Source: JARFQW01 sp963842955 (GTDB lineage Bacteria > Pseudomonadota > Gammaproteobacteria > Steroidobacterales > XN24). Taken from it: 64,000 bases of DNA. Shown one piece after another: positions 1 to 8,030 of this stretch (position 1 is the first letter of the stretch; every line of letters begins with the position of its first letter). The stretch covers positions 62,001-126,000 of the forward strand of contig CAWJIJ010000002.1 of the NCBI GenBank assembly GCA_963842955.1, read 5' to 3'. Under the pieces are notes generated by a model. It was not told the DNA's origin, searched no databases, and saw only the letters and a list, made by a program, of their open reading frames with translations. The translations under genes and the position numbers were made by a program.

Positions 1-1
1 G

Positions 2-745
2 CTTGATGAACCCCGCGACACCCGCCCTCGGCTCATGACGCTGTACTTCGAACACGTGGACATGGCCGGCCACCGGTACGGGGTGGATTCGGCACAGCTG
101 GCGGCCGCCGTGCGCAAGGTGGACGGGTTCGTGGATCGATTGCTGAACGGCATTTCCGCGCTGGAGGAGCACCAGGACATTTACGTGGTGATGGTGTCTG
201 ACCACGGCATGCGCAACGTGGACCCGGGTTCTCCGCCATACATCGTGGAGGACACGGTAGATCTGACCGGCGTCGAGGTGGTTTACGGCGGTTCATTTGT
301 GCTGCTCCATTTCCCGGACGTGGCGGCGGCTCGAGCCGCCAGGGACCGGATCCGCGCCGCCTGGACCTCGGGCCGGGCGTATCTGCAGGTGGATGCACCA
401 CCATCGTGGGGACTCAATGACAATCCCCGCTTCGGGAACCTGATCCTCATGGCGGATCCCGGGACGCTCGTCTTCGCGCGGAGGCAGCCGAACCGACCGA
501 AGCTGGCGGCTCGCCATGGCTGGGCTCCCGAGGATCCCTCGATGCACGGCATCCTGCTGGTCTCAGGTCCGGGGATTGCTCCCGGGACCCGGCTGCCCGC
601 CGCTCGGAATGTAGATGTCTACCCGCTACTTGCCGCAATGCTGGATCTCGAGCCGGCGCGCGACATCGACGGCAATCCCGCCGTTCTTGGTAGCCTGGTA
701 ACCGATTCGCCCGCCCCACCCGACGGTCAGGAGGCTTCCCGATGA
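2..745 (+). CDS. Nucleotide pyrophosphatase/phosphodiesterase (alkaline phosphatase superfamily), 5'-truncated by window edge
   Basis: The frame is open from base 2, so the gene begins left of the window and the ATG at 35 is internal. The visible part is the C-terminal half of a type I phosphodiesterase/nucleotide pyrophosphatase. It shows the superfamily metal ligands: the Asp/His pair in EHVDMAGHRYG (Asp codon at 59, His at 71), the Asp-His of MVSDHGM (codons 200-205) and the late His of SMHGILLVSGPG. The nucleophile Thr/Ser lies outside the window. Enzymes of this family hydrolyse phosphodiester or pyrophosphate bonds of nucleotides or lipids, usually in the periplasm; the signal peptide cannot be checked here. 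The stop overlaps the next start in an ATGA, so the two genes are probably co-translated. Substrate is unknown. Confidence 0.85.
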   Translation, partial: LDEPRDTRPRLMTLYFEHVDMAGHRYGVDSAQLAAAVRKVDGFVDRLLNGISALEEHQDIYVVMVSDHGMRNVDPGSPPYIVEDTVDLTGVEVVYGGSFVLLHFPDVAAARAARDRIRAAWTSGRAYLQVDAPPSWGLNDNPRFGNLILMADPGTLVFARRQPNRPKLAARHGWAPEDPSMHGILLVSGPGIAPGTRLPAARNVDVYPLLAAMLDLEPARDIDGNPAVLGSLVTDSPAPPDGQEASR

Positions 746-1170
746 ACACGGAAACCGTCCATCCGAGCGACGAGCAGCTGAAGTCCCTTGCCGGATCCGT
801 GCCGGAGGGTGTCCCCGTCCTGATGCTCAACCTGCTCAAGTTCCGGGAAGCTGCGGTCTATCCCGAGGACCTGGGAGAAGCGCCGTGTACCGGGCGAGAG
901 GCGTATGCGAAATACGCGCGCGCAATCAAGCCGCTCCTTTCGGCAGTGGGCGGAAAGCTGGTTCTGGCGGGATCGGCGGCAGCGGTCGTGATCGGCCCGG
1001 ACTCCTGTGACTGGGACAGCGCGCTGGTGGTCCGCTATCCGGATACCGCCGCGTTTTTCCGGATGATTCGAAGCGAGTCCTACGCCGCTGCGCTGCACCA
1101 CCGCACGGCCGCCGTCGCCGACTCCAGGCTGATCGCCCTTCAGCCGGACAACCAGCACGGGCCGTTGTAG
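742..1170 (+). CDS. DUF1330-like small protein (dimeric alpha/beta barrel fold)
   Basis: This 142-residue protein contains the N-terminal pattern VPVLMLNLLKFREAA and a central GREAYAKYARAIKPLL helix. A GGKLVLAGSA strand and a DSALVVRYPDTAAFFRMI segment follow. That layout fits DUF1330 and related ferredoxin-like dimeric barrels. No catalytic residues are established for the family. It overlaps the phosphodiesterase by four bases (ATGA), so it belongs to the same transcript. There is no signal peptide, so it should be cytosolic. Function is not known; some relatives sit next to lipid or aromatic catabolism genes, but nothing here decides that. Confidence 0.75.
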   Translation: MNTETVHPSDEQLKSLAGSVPEGVPVLMLNLLKFREAAVYPEDLGEAPCTGREAYAKYARAIKPLLSAVGGKLVLAGSAAAVVIGPDSCDWDSALVVRYPDTAAFFRMIRSESYAAALHHRTAAVADSRLIALQPDNQHGPL

Positions 1171-1251
1171 CGCCGGGTTCCGCAACGAACGCCGGATAAG
1201 CGCGCCGCAGCCTGCTAGGCTTTTTCGAAGCGATGGACGCGGGAGCATGCC

Positions 1252-1635
1252 ATGCAGACTCATGCCGCTAACTGGTTCGAAATACCGGTCACCGACTTCG
1301 ATCGGGCCCGGGAATTTTATAGCCGGATCTTCGACTACGAGATGCAACACCAGGAAATGGGGGGAGCCCTGATGGGCTTTCTCCCGTTCGAGATGGGCAA
1401 GGGGGTGGGCGGCGCCATCATCCTGGCGGAATCCATGCAGCCGTCTCGGAACGGGCCGCGCGTTTATCTGAACGGCGGAGACGACCTGCAGCCGATCCTC
1501 GATCGGGTGGAGGCGGCTGGCGGACAGGTCGAGGTGCCGAAGACCCGGATCAATGACGACATCGGCTACTTCGCGGTGTTCGAGGACAGCGAGGGCAATC
1601 GGCTGGCCCTTCATTCACCGCCTGACGGTCCATGA
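1252..1635 (+). CDS. VOC family protein (glyoxalase/bleomycin-resistance fold)
   Basis: This is a 127-residue single-domain vicinal oxygen chelate protein. It opens with the typical strand NWFEIPVTDFDRAREFYSRI. A GGAIILAESMQPS strand follows, and the second babb module ends in YFAVFEDSEGNRLALHS. Such proteins dimerise and bind a metal, but the ligands and substrate vary and cannot be assigned here. It is closest in style to the bacterial VOC group that includes members acting on small electrophiles or methylglyoxal-like compounds. It is separated from the DUF1330 gene by about 80 bp and followed by about 115 bp with no clear gene. Confidence 0.85.
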   Translation: MQTHAANWFEIPVTDFDRAREFYSRIFDYEMQHQEMGGALMGFLPFEMGKGVGGAIILAESMQPSRNGPRVYLNGGDDLQPILDRVEAAGGQVEVPKTRINDDIGYFAVFEDSEGNRLALHSPPDGP

Positions 1636-1750
1636 ACCCGCGTCTCTTCCCATCGGTTTCCAAGTTCACGAGCACTGCGGGCGTGGACTGTGACGCCGGG
1701 TCCGGGATCAGTGCCGGCGCTCGCCTCCGTCCGGGCGGAGGCCCAGGCCG

Positions 1751-2095
1751 ATGGGCGTGATGGTCATCGTAGGCTATCGGCCGAAACCCGGGCGCGAGGC
1801 GGACCTGGAAAACGAAGTCCGTGGACATCTGCCGCTGTTGCGAAGCGAAGGACTGGTGACGAACCGACCGGGACTGGCGATGCGCGCCGCCGACGGGACG
1901 ATCGTTGAGGTGTTTGAATGGGTGTCTCAGGCCGCTATCGAATCGGCACACGGGAATCCGGCGGTCGCCGCGATGTGGGAGCGTTTCGAGGCCTGCTGCG
2001 ACTATGTCCCCATCGGCTCCCTGGACGAGTCCCGGCAGCTGTTCTCCGCTTTCGCTCCTGTCAATATCTCAACGGATGCCCCCGAACCCTCGTGA
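1751..2095 (+). CDS. Antibiotic-biosynthesis-monooxygenase-like (ABM) domain protein
   Basis: The 114-residue product starts MGVMVIVGYRPKPGREADL, continues with a helix (LENEVRGHLPLLRSEGL) and a RAADGTIVEVFEWVS strand, and ends with a helix. This matches the ABM/YgiN-type ferredoxin-like barrel. Family members include cofactor-free monooxygenases acting on quinols or polyketides, but many have no known activity. No signal peptide is visible. It lies among two VOC proteins and a DUF1330 protein, all small dimeric-barrel or VOC folds. A role in handling small reactive organics is an inference from that company only. Confidence 0.65.
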   Translation: MGVMVIVGYRPKPGREADLENEVRGHLPLLRSEGLVTNRPGLAMRAADGTIVEVFEWVSQAAIESAHGNPAVAAMWERFEACCDYVPIGSLDESRQLFSAFAPVNISTDAPEPS

Positions 2096-2111
2096 CAGCG
2101 GGAGGCGCGCG

Positions 2112-2534
2112 ATGAGTGATGTTGACGGCAGTGTGATCTCCCATGTGTCGCTGGGAACCAATGACCTGGATGCCTCGGCGGCTTTTTACGACTTGGTGCT
2201 GGGGACCCTCGGCTGTCGGCGGGTCATGGAACACCCGGGGGCCATCGCGTATGGCAGGGCGTTTCCCGAATTCTGGATCCAGGTGCCCATCGACGGCGAG
2301 CCGGCGGAAACGGCCAACGGCAGTCATGTCGGGTTTCTCGCTTCGGGTAGAGCCGAAGTGGATGCGTTTCATGCAGCGGCCGTGGCAGCCGGGGGTACCG
2401 ACGACGGGCCACCCGGGCCGCGTGAAGCGTATGGGGCCGCCTACTACGGTTGTTTCATTCGCGACCCGGACGGCCACAAGATCGAGGCCATGTTCTGGGA
2501 TGCCGCCCTCGATCCGGCCTCGCAGGCGCCGTGA
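2112..2534 (+). CDS. VOC family protein
   Basis: ATG 2112 is chosen because GGGAGG ends seven bases upstream and homology starts right after it (VISHVSLGTNDLDASAAFYD). The frame extends further upstream, but that part has no family resemblance. The 140-residue product has two babb modules. The second ends in YGCFIRDPDGHKIEAMFW, the usual C-terminal VOC strand with the metal-binding Glu. It resembles the lactoylglutathione-lyase-like group often annotated in proteobacteria. The substrate is unknown. It is the second VOC protein in 1.3 kb. Confidence 0.85.
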   Translation: MSDVDGSVISHVSLGTNDLDASAAFYDLVLGTLGCRRVMEHPGAIAYGRAFPEFWIQVPIDGEPAETANGSHVGFLASGRAEVDAFHAAAVAAGGTDDGPPGPREAYGAAYYGCFIRDPDGHKIEAMFWDAALDPASQAP

Positions 2535-2600
2535 CCGAGGCCTTCGGAGCGGACGGTGACGAGACGCTCCCGGCCGACTTCGGGACCCCACGCCGCGATT

Positions 2601-2630
2601 TTGTGAAGCCGGATCCCGAACCGCTATCCT
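2601..2630 (+). promoter_or_regulatory. Possible sigma-70 promoter for the metallo-beta-lactamase gene
   Basis: TTGTGA (2601-2606) and TATCCT (2625-2630) are separated by 18 bp. Each matches four of six consensus bases. Transcription would start near 2637, giving a leader of about 45 nt before ATG 2683. This is a pattern match only. Confidence 0.3.
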
Positions 2631-2682
2631 GAACCTTCCAACCCATGCACGTGGCGCCGACCCTGAACTCAAGAACTGTCAC

Positions 2683-3441
2683 ATGAAACATCGACTCCCG
2701 GTCATTGCGGCGCTGATGCTGCTGCAACCCCTTGCCCACACGAGCGCGGCGGAAACCACCCTGGACCTCGGCCCGGATGTCACGGTGACGCAGCTCTCCG
2801 ACCGGGTCTGGATGCATACCACCCGTCACGTGCTCGATGACGGGCAGCGCATTCCGTCCAACGGCCTGATCGTGGCGGCCGGCGAGAACGTCGTGCTCGT
2901 GGACACCGCCTGGGGTGTGCCGCAGACCCGCGCCGTGCTGGACTGGGCAAAACGCATCATCGGCCGCCCGGTGAACCGGGCGGTCCTCACCCACGGACAC
3001 GCAGACCGGATTGCCGGCCTGCCCGTACTCCGGGCGGAGGGCATCGAACTGTTCTATGCGGCCGAGGCCACCCTCGGCGATGCTGCCCGGCAGGGGGATG
3101 TCTGGCTGCAGGACACCGGCACCCGGATCCCGGTGGCCGAGGGCGTGGAAGTTTTCTATCCGGGCGCGGCCCACACGCCCGACAACATCATGGTGTGGAT
3201 CAGTCCGGAGGCCATCCTGTTCGGTGGCTGCGCGGTTCGCGCCGATGCGGCCGAGGGCCTGGGCAACACGGCCGACGCGGACCTGGCGGCCTGGCGGCGG
3301 GCAATCCACTACGTCCTGACCCGCTATCCCGAGCCACGCCTTGTCGTTCCGGGGCACGGCGACCCGGGACCGGCGGAACTGCTTGTTCTGACACGAGGCC
3401 ATATCGCCCGGGCTGAGGACGCGGCCCGGACCGCACGCTGA
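2683..3441 (+). CDS. Subclass B1-type metallo-beta-lactamase, secreted
   Basis: This is a 252-residue protein with a classical signal peptide (about residues 1-23, MKHRLPVIAALMLLQPLAHT then SAAE). It has the full B1 zinc site: HGHAD gives H104, H106 and D108, GAAHTPDN gives H164, GGCAVR gives C183 and PGHGDPG gives H225. The B1-type block GLGNTADADLAAW also follows C183, including the Asn usually numbered 233. The usual substrate-contacting Lys three residues after the zinc Cys is Arg (R186), as in VIM-like enzymes. Such enzymes hydrolyse penicillins, cephalosporins and carbapenems in the periplasm with two zinc ions; activity here is inferred. No integron, IS or attC-like site flanks it and base use matches its neighbours, so it looks chromosomal. 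A non-lactamase role in the wider MBL fold is less likely given the Cys ligand. Confidence 0.85.
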   Translation: MKHRLPVIAALMLLQPLAHTSAAETTLDLGPDVTVTQLSDRVWMHTTRHVLDDGQRIPSNGLIVAAGENVVLVDTAWGVPQTRAVLDWAKRIIGRPVNRAVLTHGHADRIAGLPVLRAEGIELFYAAEATLGDAARQGDVWLQDTGTRIPVAEGVEVFYPGAAHTPDNIMVWISPEAILFGGCAVRADAAEGLGNTADADLAAWRRAIHYVLTRYPEPRLVVPGHGDPGPAELLVLTRGHIARAEDAARTAR

Positions 3442-3445
3442 GCCG

Positions 3446-4282
3446 ATGGCGGAAGAGGACACACTCACCGGGGCCCGGCGCGTTTTCTGGACGGGCTATT
3501 CCATCGTCTACTGGCTCTTCGTGGCGATCAGCTCCATCCTGCTGTTCCCTGTGGCGCTGCTAATCTGGCTGATCACCGCACCCATCGACTCCCGGAAACG
3601 CCTGCTGCACCTGTTCACCTGTTTCTGGGCCTCGCTCTACACCTGGGTCAATCCGATGTGGCCGGTGCGTATCGACGGCCGGCTTCGGGACGAACAGGCG
3701 ACGATTTTCGTAGCCAACCACCTGTCGCTGGTCGACATCTTCGTACTCTTCCGCAGCTTCGCTCATTTCAAATGGGTCTCGAAAATCGAGGTGTTCCGGC
3801 TGCCCTTCGTTGGCTGGAACATGCGGCTCAACGACTACATTCCCATCGATCGCGGCAACAGGAGAAGCGTCGCCAAGATGCTTCGTCAATGCGAGCTGAC
3901 CCTGCGGCGGGGCAGTTCCATCATGATGTTCCCCGAAGGCACCCGCTCGGTTGACGGCAAGCTGCGTGCCTTCAAGCCGGGGGCATTCGAGCTGGCCTTG
4001 CGCACCCGCTGTGCCATCCAGCCGATCCTGATCGAAGGCAGCAGCGAGGCATTGCCGAAACACGGCCTTGTACTGCGCGGCCGGCACCCGATCCGCGTCA
4101 CGGTGCTGCCTGTGCTGGAACCCGAATCCTTCGCTAACCACGATCCCGAATCCCTCGCCCAGGCGGTGCGCAGCCAGATGGCCAAGGCCCTCGGCCATGA
4201 TGGCGACGCGGCCTCCGATGCAGACGCGCCACGCTCATCCCGGAACGGGGCGGAGCGGACCACCATGGGCGAGCAGCCATGA
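3446..4282 (+). CDS. 1-acyl-sn-glycerol-3-phosphate acyltransferase family protein (PlsC-like)
   Basis: This is a 278-residue membrane-associated acyltransferase. Hydrophobic segments occupy about residues 17-45. The catalytic HX4D motif is NHLSLVD (H92, D97), and the glycerophosphate-binding motif is FPEGTRS (162-168). Enzymes of this family transfer an acyl chain to lysophosphatidic acid in phospholipid synthesis at the inner membrane. It could be a second PlsC or act on another lyso-lipid. It starts four bases after the lactamase stop, so the two are likely co-transcribed. The C-terminal tail (after about 245) is low complexity and poorly conserved. Confidence 0.88.
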   Translation: MAEEDTLTGARRVFWTGYSIVYWLFVAISSILLFPVALLIWLITAPIDSRKRLLHLFTCFWASLYTWVNPMWPVRIDGRLRDEQATIFVANHLSLVDIFVLFRSFAHFKWVSKIEVFRLPFVGWNMRLNDYIPIDRGNRRSVAKMLRQCELTLRRGSSIMMFPEGTRSVDGKLRAFKPGAFELALRTRCAIQPILIEGSSEALPKHGLVLRGRHPIRVTVLPVLEPESFANHDPESLAQAVRSQMAKALGHDGDAASDADAPRSSRNGAERTTMGEQP

Positions 4283-4312
4283 GACAACGCCCATGAAGCT
4301 GATCTCCATGAG

Positions 4313-4816
4313 ATGGACACCATGAGCGGCGGCACGACGGTGATTCGCCCACCACAACGCGATGACCTGGAAGGCCTCGTGCGCCTGTGCGCCGACCATG
4401 CGGCCTATGAACGCGCAGCCTACGATTCCGAGGGCCAGGTGGAGAAACTGGCGCGGCTCATGCTCGGACCTGCGCCGCGTATCCACTGCCTGGTCGCGGC
4501 AGACGGCCGCCGGCTTGCCGGCTATGCCACCTGGACTTACGACGCATCGACCTGGGACGGGCGGGAGTTCGCTTACCTGGACTGCCTCTATCTCGCCGCG
4601 GAGTACCGTGGGCATGGACTCGGCCGGGAATTGCTGCGCGGCGTCGCCCGGGCCGCGGTGCAGGCCGGTTGCGTACAGGTGCAGTGGCACACGCCGGACT
4701 TCAACGACGGAGCGATCCGGTTTTATGCTCGACTCGGAGCAAGCAGCAAACCGAAGGTCCGCTTCTTTCTCGACGGTGATGCACTGCGCCGCCTGACCAA
4801 CCAGAAGGAATCATGA
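4313..4816 (+). CDS. GNAT family N-acetyltransferase
   Basis: The 167-residue product has the GNAT fold: the N-terminal VIRPPQRDDLEGLVRLCADH, the central strand DCLYLAAEYRGHGLGRELL with the acetyl-CoA loop (RGHGLG), and the later QWHTPDFNDGAIRFYARLGA segment. The last segment resembles diamine acetyltransferase-like members. The acceptor is unknown and could be an amine or an amino acid. ATG 4313 is used; ATG 4322 is also possible. It is followed one base after its stop by the methyltransferase gene. Confidence 0.85.
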   Translation: MDTMSGGTTVIRPPQRDDLEGLVRLCADHAAYERAAYDSEGQVEKLARLMLGPAPRIHCLVAADGRRLAGYATWTYDASTWDGREFAYLDCLYLAAEYRGHGLGRELLRGVARAAVQAGCVQVQWHTPDFNDGAIRFYARLGASSKPKVRFFLDGDALRRLTNQKES

Positions 4817-4817
4817 C

Positions 4818-5585
4818 GTGGATATCGTCCGCTACAACGCACAAGCCTGGGATCAACAGGTTGCCAGTGGCAACGAGTGGACCCGTCCCGTACAGCCGGA
4901 CGTCATTGACCGGGCAAGGACCGGCGACTGGTCGGTGCTTCTGACCGCGAAGAAACCCGTACCGCGATCATGGTTCCCGCCGCTGGAGGGTCTCCACGTG
5001 CTCTGCCTGGCCTCCGGCGGCGGTCAGCAGGCCCCGGTGCTTGCGGCCGCGGGGGCCCAGGTCACCGTGTATGACAACTCGCCTGCCCAGCTCGCCCAGG
5101 ACGAGTTCGTGGCTGACCGTGACGGACTGGAACTGCGCACGGTGCAGGGCGACATGCAGGATCTCGGCGCGTTCTCCGACGCCACCTTCGACCTGGTTTT
5201 CAATCCGTGCTCGGTGACCTTTGTGCCGGATGTCACCGCGGTCTGGAAGGAGGTGGCCCGAGTCCTGTCGCCCGGAGGGTCGCTTCTCGCGGGTTTTATC
5301 GATCCCGCCGTGTTCATTTTTGACGAAGAGCGGGGCAAGCGCGGCGAGGTGCATGTTCGCCATGCCCTGCCCTACGCTGACCTGCACGGCCTGGAGCAAG
5401 GGGAGCAGGACGCGCTTCGCGAGGCGGGAGAGCCCTTTGTCTGGAGCCACTCGCTGGAAACCCTGATCGGCGGGCAGCTCGCGGCAGGCCTCGCACTGAC
5501 CCATTTCTACGAAGACTCCTGGCCGGACCAGGCCTGGTCCGGCTATCTCCCGGGCATGTTTGCCACCCGGTCCGTGAAGACGTGA
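4818..5585 (+). CDS. Class I SAM-dependent methyltransferase
   Basis: GTG 4818 is the start, one base after the preceding TGA, which implies coupling to the acetyltransferase. The 255-residue product has a Rossmann methyltransferase core. Motif I is VLCLASGGGQQAPVLAAAG, followed by VTVYDNSPAQL (acidic D binding the SAM ribose), a GDMQDLGAFSD motif and FDLVFNPCSVTFV. These resemble the UbiE/Coq5-like small-molecule methyltransferases of the Methyltransf_11 group. The sequence before residue 55 (WTRPVQPDVIDRARTGDW) is typical of a subfamily that carries a conserved trp-rich lid. The substrate cannot be inferred. Confidence 0.85.
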   Translation: MDIVRYNAQAWDQQVASGNEWTRPVQPDVIDRARTGDWSVLLTAKKPVPRSWFPPLEGLHVLCLASGGGQQAPVLAAAGAQVTVYDNSPAQLAQDEFVADRDGLELRTVQGDMQDLGAFSDATFDLVFNPCSVTFVPDVTAVWKEVARVLSPGGSLLAGFIDPAVFIFDEERGKRGEVHVRHALPYADLHGLEQGEQDALREAGEPFVWSHSLETLIGGQLAAGLALTHFYEDSWPDQAWSGYLPGMFATRSVKT

Positions 5586-5626
5586 CCCGCGATTGTCGCA
5601 GGGTTGATCTGACTCATCCCGGGATA

Positions 5627-5644
5627 CGCGGACCGCGGTTTTTT
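5627..5644 (+). terminator. Possible weak Rho-independent terminator
   Basis: A short GC inverted repeat (CGCGG, one base, CCGCG; realistically a 3-bp stem with a 5-nt loop) is followed directly by a run of six T residues at 5639-5644. T runs of this length are rare in this GC-rich window. It lies 40 bp after the methyltransferase stop. The stem is weak, so this is tentative. Confidence 0.3.
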
Positions 5645-5738
5645 CGCTGTCGGCGGCGGCTTATGCCGCAATCGCAGCATTTCGATTAACGGACCTGGCT
5701 CACGGTCCGGCGTGTTGCGCCCGTGGTAATTCCTTTGC

Positions 5739-6392
5739 ATGGTCGCGACCCCAGCCATGGTCCGCCCGAGCCAAACCTCCGCCGAGGAGATTGCCAACAG
5801 CGTTACGCACGGGCTCGGACTGATCGGTTCCCTGATCGCAGCACCCGTGCTGCTGGCGGCGGCCATGGCGTCGGGCGATGCGCGCGTTCTGATCGGGGCA
5901 GCCGCGTTCGCCGGCAGCACGATCCTCGTTTATCTGAGCTCGACTCTGTATCACGCGACGCCGCCGGGGGAACTGAAGCAGTTGTTTCGCCTCCTGGATC
6001 ACGGCGCAATCTACCTGCTGATCGCGGGCACCTACACGCCCTTCATGGTGGTCGTCCTCGAAGGCACGCTGCCATCGTTGATTCTCGGCCTGGAATGGAC
6101 CATGGCGATCACCGGGATCGTGGTGAAGATGGCGGGAGGCCTGACCTGCAAGCGGCAATCCACAACCGTCTACCTGGTGATGGGATGGCTGATCATGGTG
6201 GCCATCCACCCCCTGGTCAGCAGCGTACCGCTTGGCGGGCTCATCCTGCTGTTCGGCGGCGGATTCGCCTACAGCATCGGTGTCGTCTTTTATTCTACAA
6301 ACCGGTTTCCCTTCAGCCATGCTATCTGGCACGTGTGCGTGATCGTCGGCAACGGCTGCCACTACGCCGCCGTTTATCGCTACGCCACCTGA
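5739..6392 (+). CDS. Hemolysin III family (PAQR-like) membrane protein
   Basis: This is a 217-residue protein with seven predicted membrane segments. It carries the family signatures EEIANSVTHGLGLIG near the N terminus, STLYHATPPG after the third segment with LLDHGAIYLLIAGTYTPF following, and HAIWHVCVIVGNGCHY near the end. The conserved His and Asp residues at these places form a metal-binding hydrolase-like site in the CREST superfamily. The role in non-pathogens is unclear, possibly lipid or membrane homeostasis. ATG 5739 is used; ATG 5757 is an alternative. Neither has a strong ribosome-binding site. Confidence 0.9.
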   Translation: MVATPAMVRPSQTSAEEIANSVTHGLGLIGSLIAAPVLLAAAMASGDARVLIGAAAFAGSTILVYLSSTLYHATPPGELKQLFRLLDHGAIYLLIAGTYTPFMVVVLEGTLPSLILGLEWTMAITGIVVKMAGGLTCKRQSTTVYLVMGWLIMVAIHPLVSSVPLGGLILLFGGGFAYSIGVVFYSTNRFPFSHAIWHVCVIVGNGCHYAAVYRYAT

Positions 6393-6470
6393 CGCGGGGC
6401 TGCCGCGAAGCGCAATCCGGTGGGCCCGCCCCGGCGAATCCCTCTCACACGCGATTTATGGGGACCTGCC

Positions 6471-7115
6471 GTGCGATTTCTGTCCGTAGTGATCTTCCTG
6501 CTGGGAGCCGCCACCGCCATGGCCGTTGAAGAAGCACCGTATGAGACCATCGAGACCTTCGACGCGTTCGAGCTGCGCCGCTATGCCCCGGTGATTCTTG
6601 CCGAAGTGGAAATCGACGGGTCCTTCGAGGACGCCGGAGGGAAAGCCTTTCCTCTCCTGGCGGGCTTTATCGGCGGCAAGAACGAGAAAGGCGGAAAAAT
6701 CGCGATGACCGCACCGGTGGAACAGACCCCCGCCGGCGAGCGCATCGCGATGACCGCGCCGGTCAATCAGACCGCCGGCTCCGAGGCCGGCCGCTATGTC
6801 GTGAGTTTTGTCATGCCCCAGGCCTATTCGCTAGACACGCTGCCCCGGCCCACCGATTCCAGGATTCGGTTCCGGGAGGAAGGCGAGCGGCTGGTGGCCG
6901 CCCGGCGCTACTCCGGTCGCTGGACCGAAAGCCGTTACCGGGACCATGAGCAGGCCCTGCTCACGGCCCTTCGGGAGGCAGGTTTCTCGCCGATCGCCCC
7001 ACCGGTCTACGCACGTTATAACGCGCCCTTCATGCCGTGGTTTCTGCGCCGCAATGAAGTTCTCGTGGAAGTCAGCGGCCCTGTCGCGGCGCGACCCGAT
7101 GCCTCCGACCCCTGA
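6471..7115 (+). CDS. SOUL-family heme-binding protein, exported
   Basis: GTG 6471 is chosen because it opens directly on a signal peptide (RFLSVVIFLLGAATAMA). The frame upstream of it lacks family resemblance. The 214-residue product carries SOUL features: APYETIETFDAFELRRYAP near the mature N terminus, a FPLLAGFIGGKNEKGGKIAM block, two copies of a KIAMTAPV/RIAMTAPV motif, and a conserved RYNAPFMPWFLRRNEV C terminus. Plant and animal homologues bind heme or porphyrin; bacterial ones are presumed periplasmic heme-binding proteins. The start of the next gene lies inside its last codons. Confidence 0.9.
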   Translation: MRFLSVVIFLLGAATAMAVEEAPYETIETFDAFELRRYAPVILAEVEIDGSFEDAGGKAFPLLAGFIGGKNEKGGKIAMTAPVEQTPAGERIAMTAPVNQTAGSEAGRYVVSFVMPQAYSLDTLPRPTDSRIRFREEGERLVAARRYSGRWTESRYRDHEQALLTALREAGFSPIAPPVYARYNAPFMPWFLRRNEVLVEVSGPVAARPDASDP

Positions 7116-7431
7116 TCCTTTCCAGGGGTTTCTCGTCACCGGGTTCTGGGGATGGGTGGGCCTTGCGCTGGCCGGGCTGGTGGCGGATCTGCGCTTTCGG
7201 GCCTGCCTGAAACGCCGTCGACCCGACCAGGAAAGCGCGCTCCATGCGCTGGGCTTCAGGGGCTACCAGGCCTACCTGGCCCGTGGCGAATATCGCCAGT
7301 TCGGCTTCCCCGAGGTGACGCGCTGGGGCCGCATGACCATTTTGTTGCGGCGCATGGCAACCGCGACCGGATGGCTGCTACTGGCCGCCTATGTCGGCTG
7401 GAAGCTCGCCGGGGGCGCCGTGGTTTCGTGA
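7099..7431 (+). CDS. Small membrane protein of unknown function
   Basis: ATG 7099 lies 17 bases before the end of the SOUL gene in another frame, so translation is probably coupled. The 110-residue product has a membrane segment at about 11-30 (FWGWVGLALAGLVADL) and a second at about 88-106 (ATGWLLLAAYVGWKLAGG). A charged middle region with ESALHALGFRGYQAYLARG lies between them. I do not recognise the family. The conserved position after a SOUL gene would be the thing to test. Confidence 0.6.
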   Translation: MPPTPDPFQGFLVTGFWGWVGLALAGLVADLRFRACLKRRRPDQESALHALGFRGYQAYLARGEYRQFGFPEVTRWGRMTILLRRMATATGWLLLAAYVGWKLAGGAVVS

Positions 7432-7535
7432 CCTCCGTCTTTGACCTCGGCGGAATCCGTGCCCTAGGGTGGGGGGGTACGCATCCGCTCGCCAATCCTG
7501 GGGGGCCAGCGGTGGAGATGCGTCGTGGAGGAGAC

Positions 7536-7880
7536 ATGGCATGTGCAATGACTGATGTCCGGGCCCGACTGCTCGAGATGAAGGAAACCCTCGAGGCTTA
7601 TTCGAAAGCCGGCGAGGAAGCCGCCAGCGTTGTCGAGCTGGACCAGCAGCGAGTGGGACGCCTCAGCCGCATGGATGCGCTCCAGGCCCAGGCCATGTCG
7701 CAGGAACTGACGCGGCGACGGGCCCTGGAACTCTCTGCCGTAAGCGATGCCCTGCAGCGCATCGAGGCGGGCGACTACGGTGTCTGCGAAACATGCGACA
7801 AACCCATCAATCCGAAACGCCTGGAGCTGGATCCCACCGTTCGGCTCTGCGTGGATTGCGCGAGCGCCGCCGAAGCCTGA
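7536..7880 (+). CDS. DksA/TraR C4-type zinc-finger protein
   Basis: This is a 114-residue protein with an N-terminal coiled-coil helix pair (about residues 6-75) and a C-terminal C4 finger, C84-x2-C87 and C105-x2-C108, in the sequence GDYGVCETCDKPI. It is shorter than DksA proper (about 150 residues). It resembles the short TraR/DksA-like regulators that bind the RNA polymerase secondary channel and may replace DksA in stringent control. The coiled-coil tip lacks an obvious DksA-type DxxDxA. ATG 7536 follows GGAGGAG closely; ATG 7548 is also in frame. A weak TTGACC-N18-TAGGGT lies at 7441-7470. Confidence 0.85.
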   Translation: MACAMTDVRARLLEMKETLEAYSKAGEEAASVVELDQQRVGRLSRMDALQAQAMSQELTRRRALELSAVSDALQRIEAGDYGVCETCDKPINPKRLELDPTVRLCVDCASAAEA

Positions 7881-8030
7881 GCCCGGCTGCCACCGTTCCG
7901 GTATTCTCTCGGACACGCCTCTTGCACGCTCCGTGGTCCACACGGGCGAGAGGCGCTGGGTCGAGTCGGCTGGGGGAGGCATTGATGATGCGGTGGACAG
8001 CACGCGAAACGAGGACGCCGGTACGCGATC

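Noticed and set aside
2683..3441. The metallo-beta-lactamase as a recently acquired resistance cassette
   Set aside because: No integrase, attC-like site, IS end or base-use change surrounds it; spacing suggests co-transcription with the acyltransferase.
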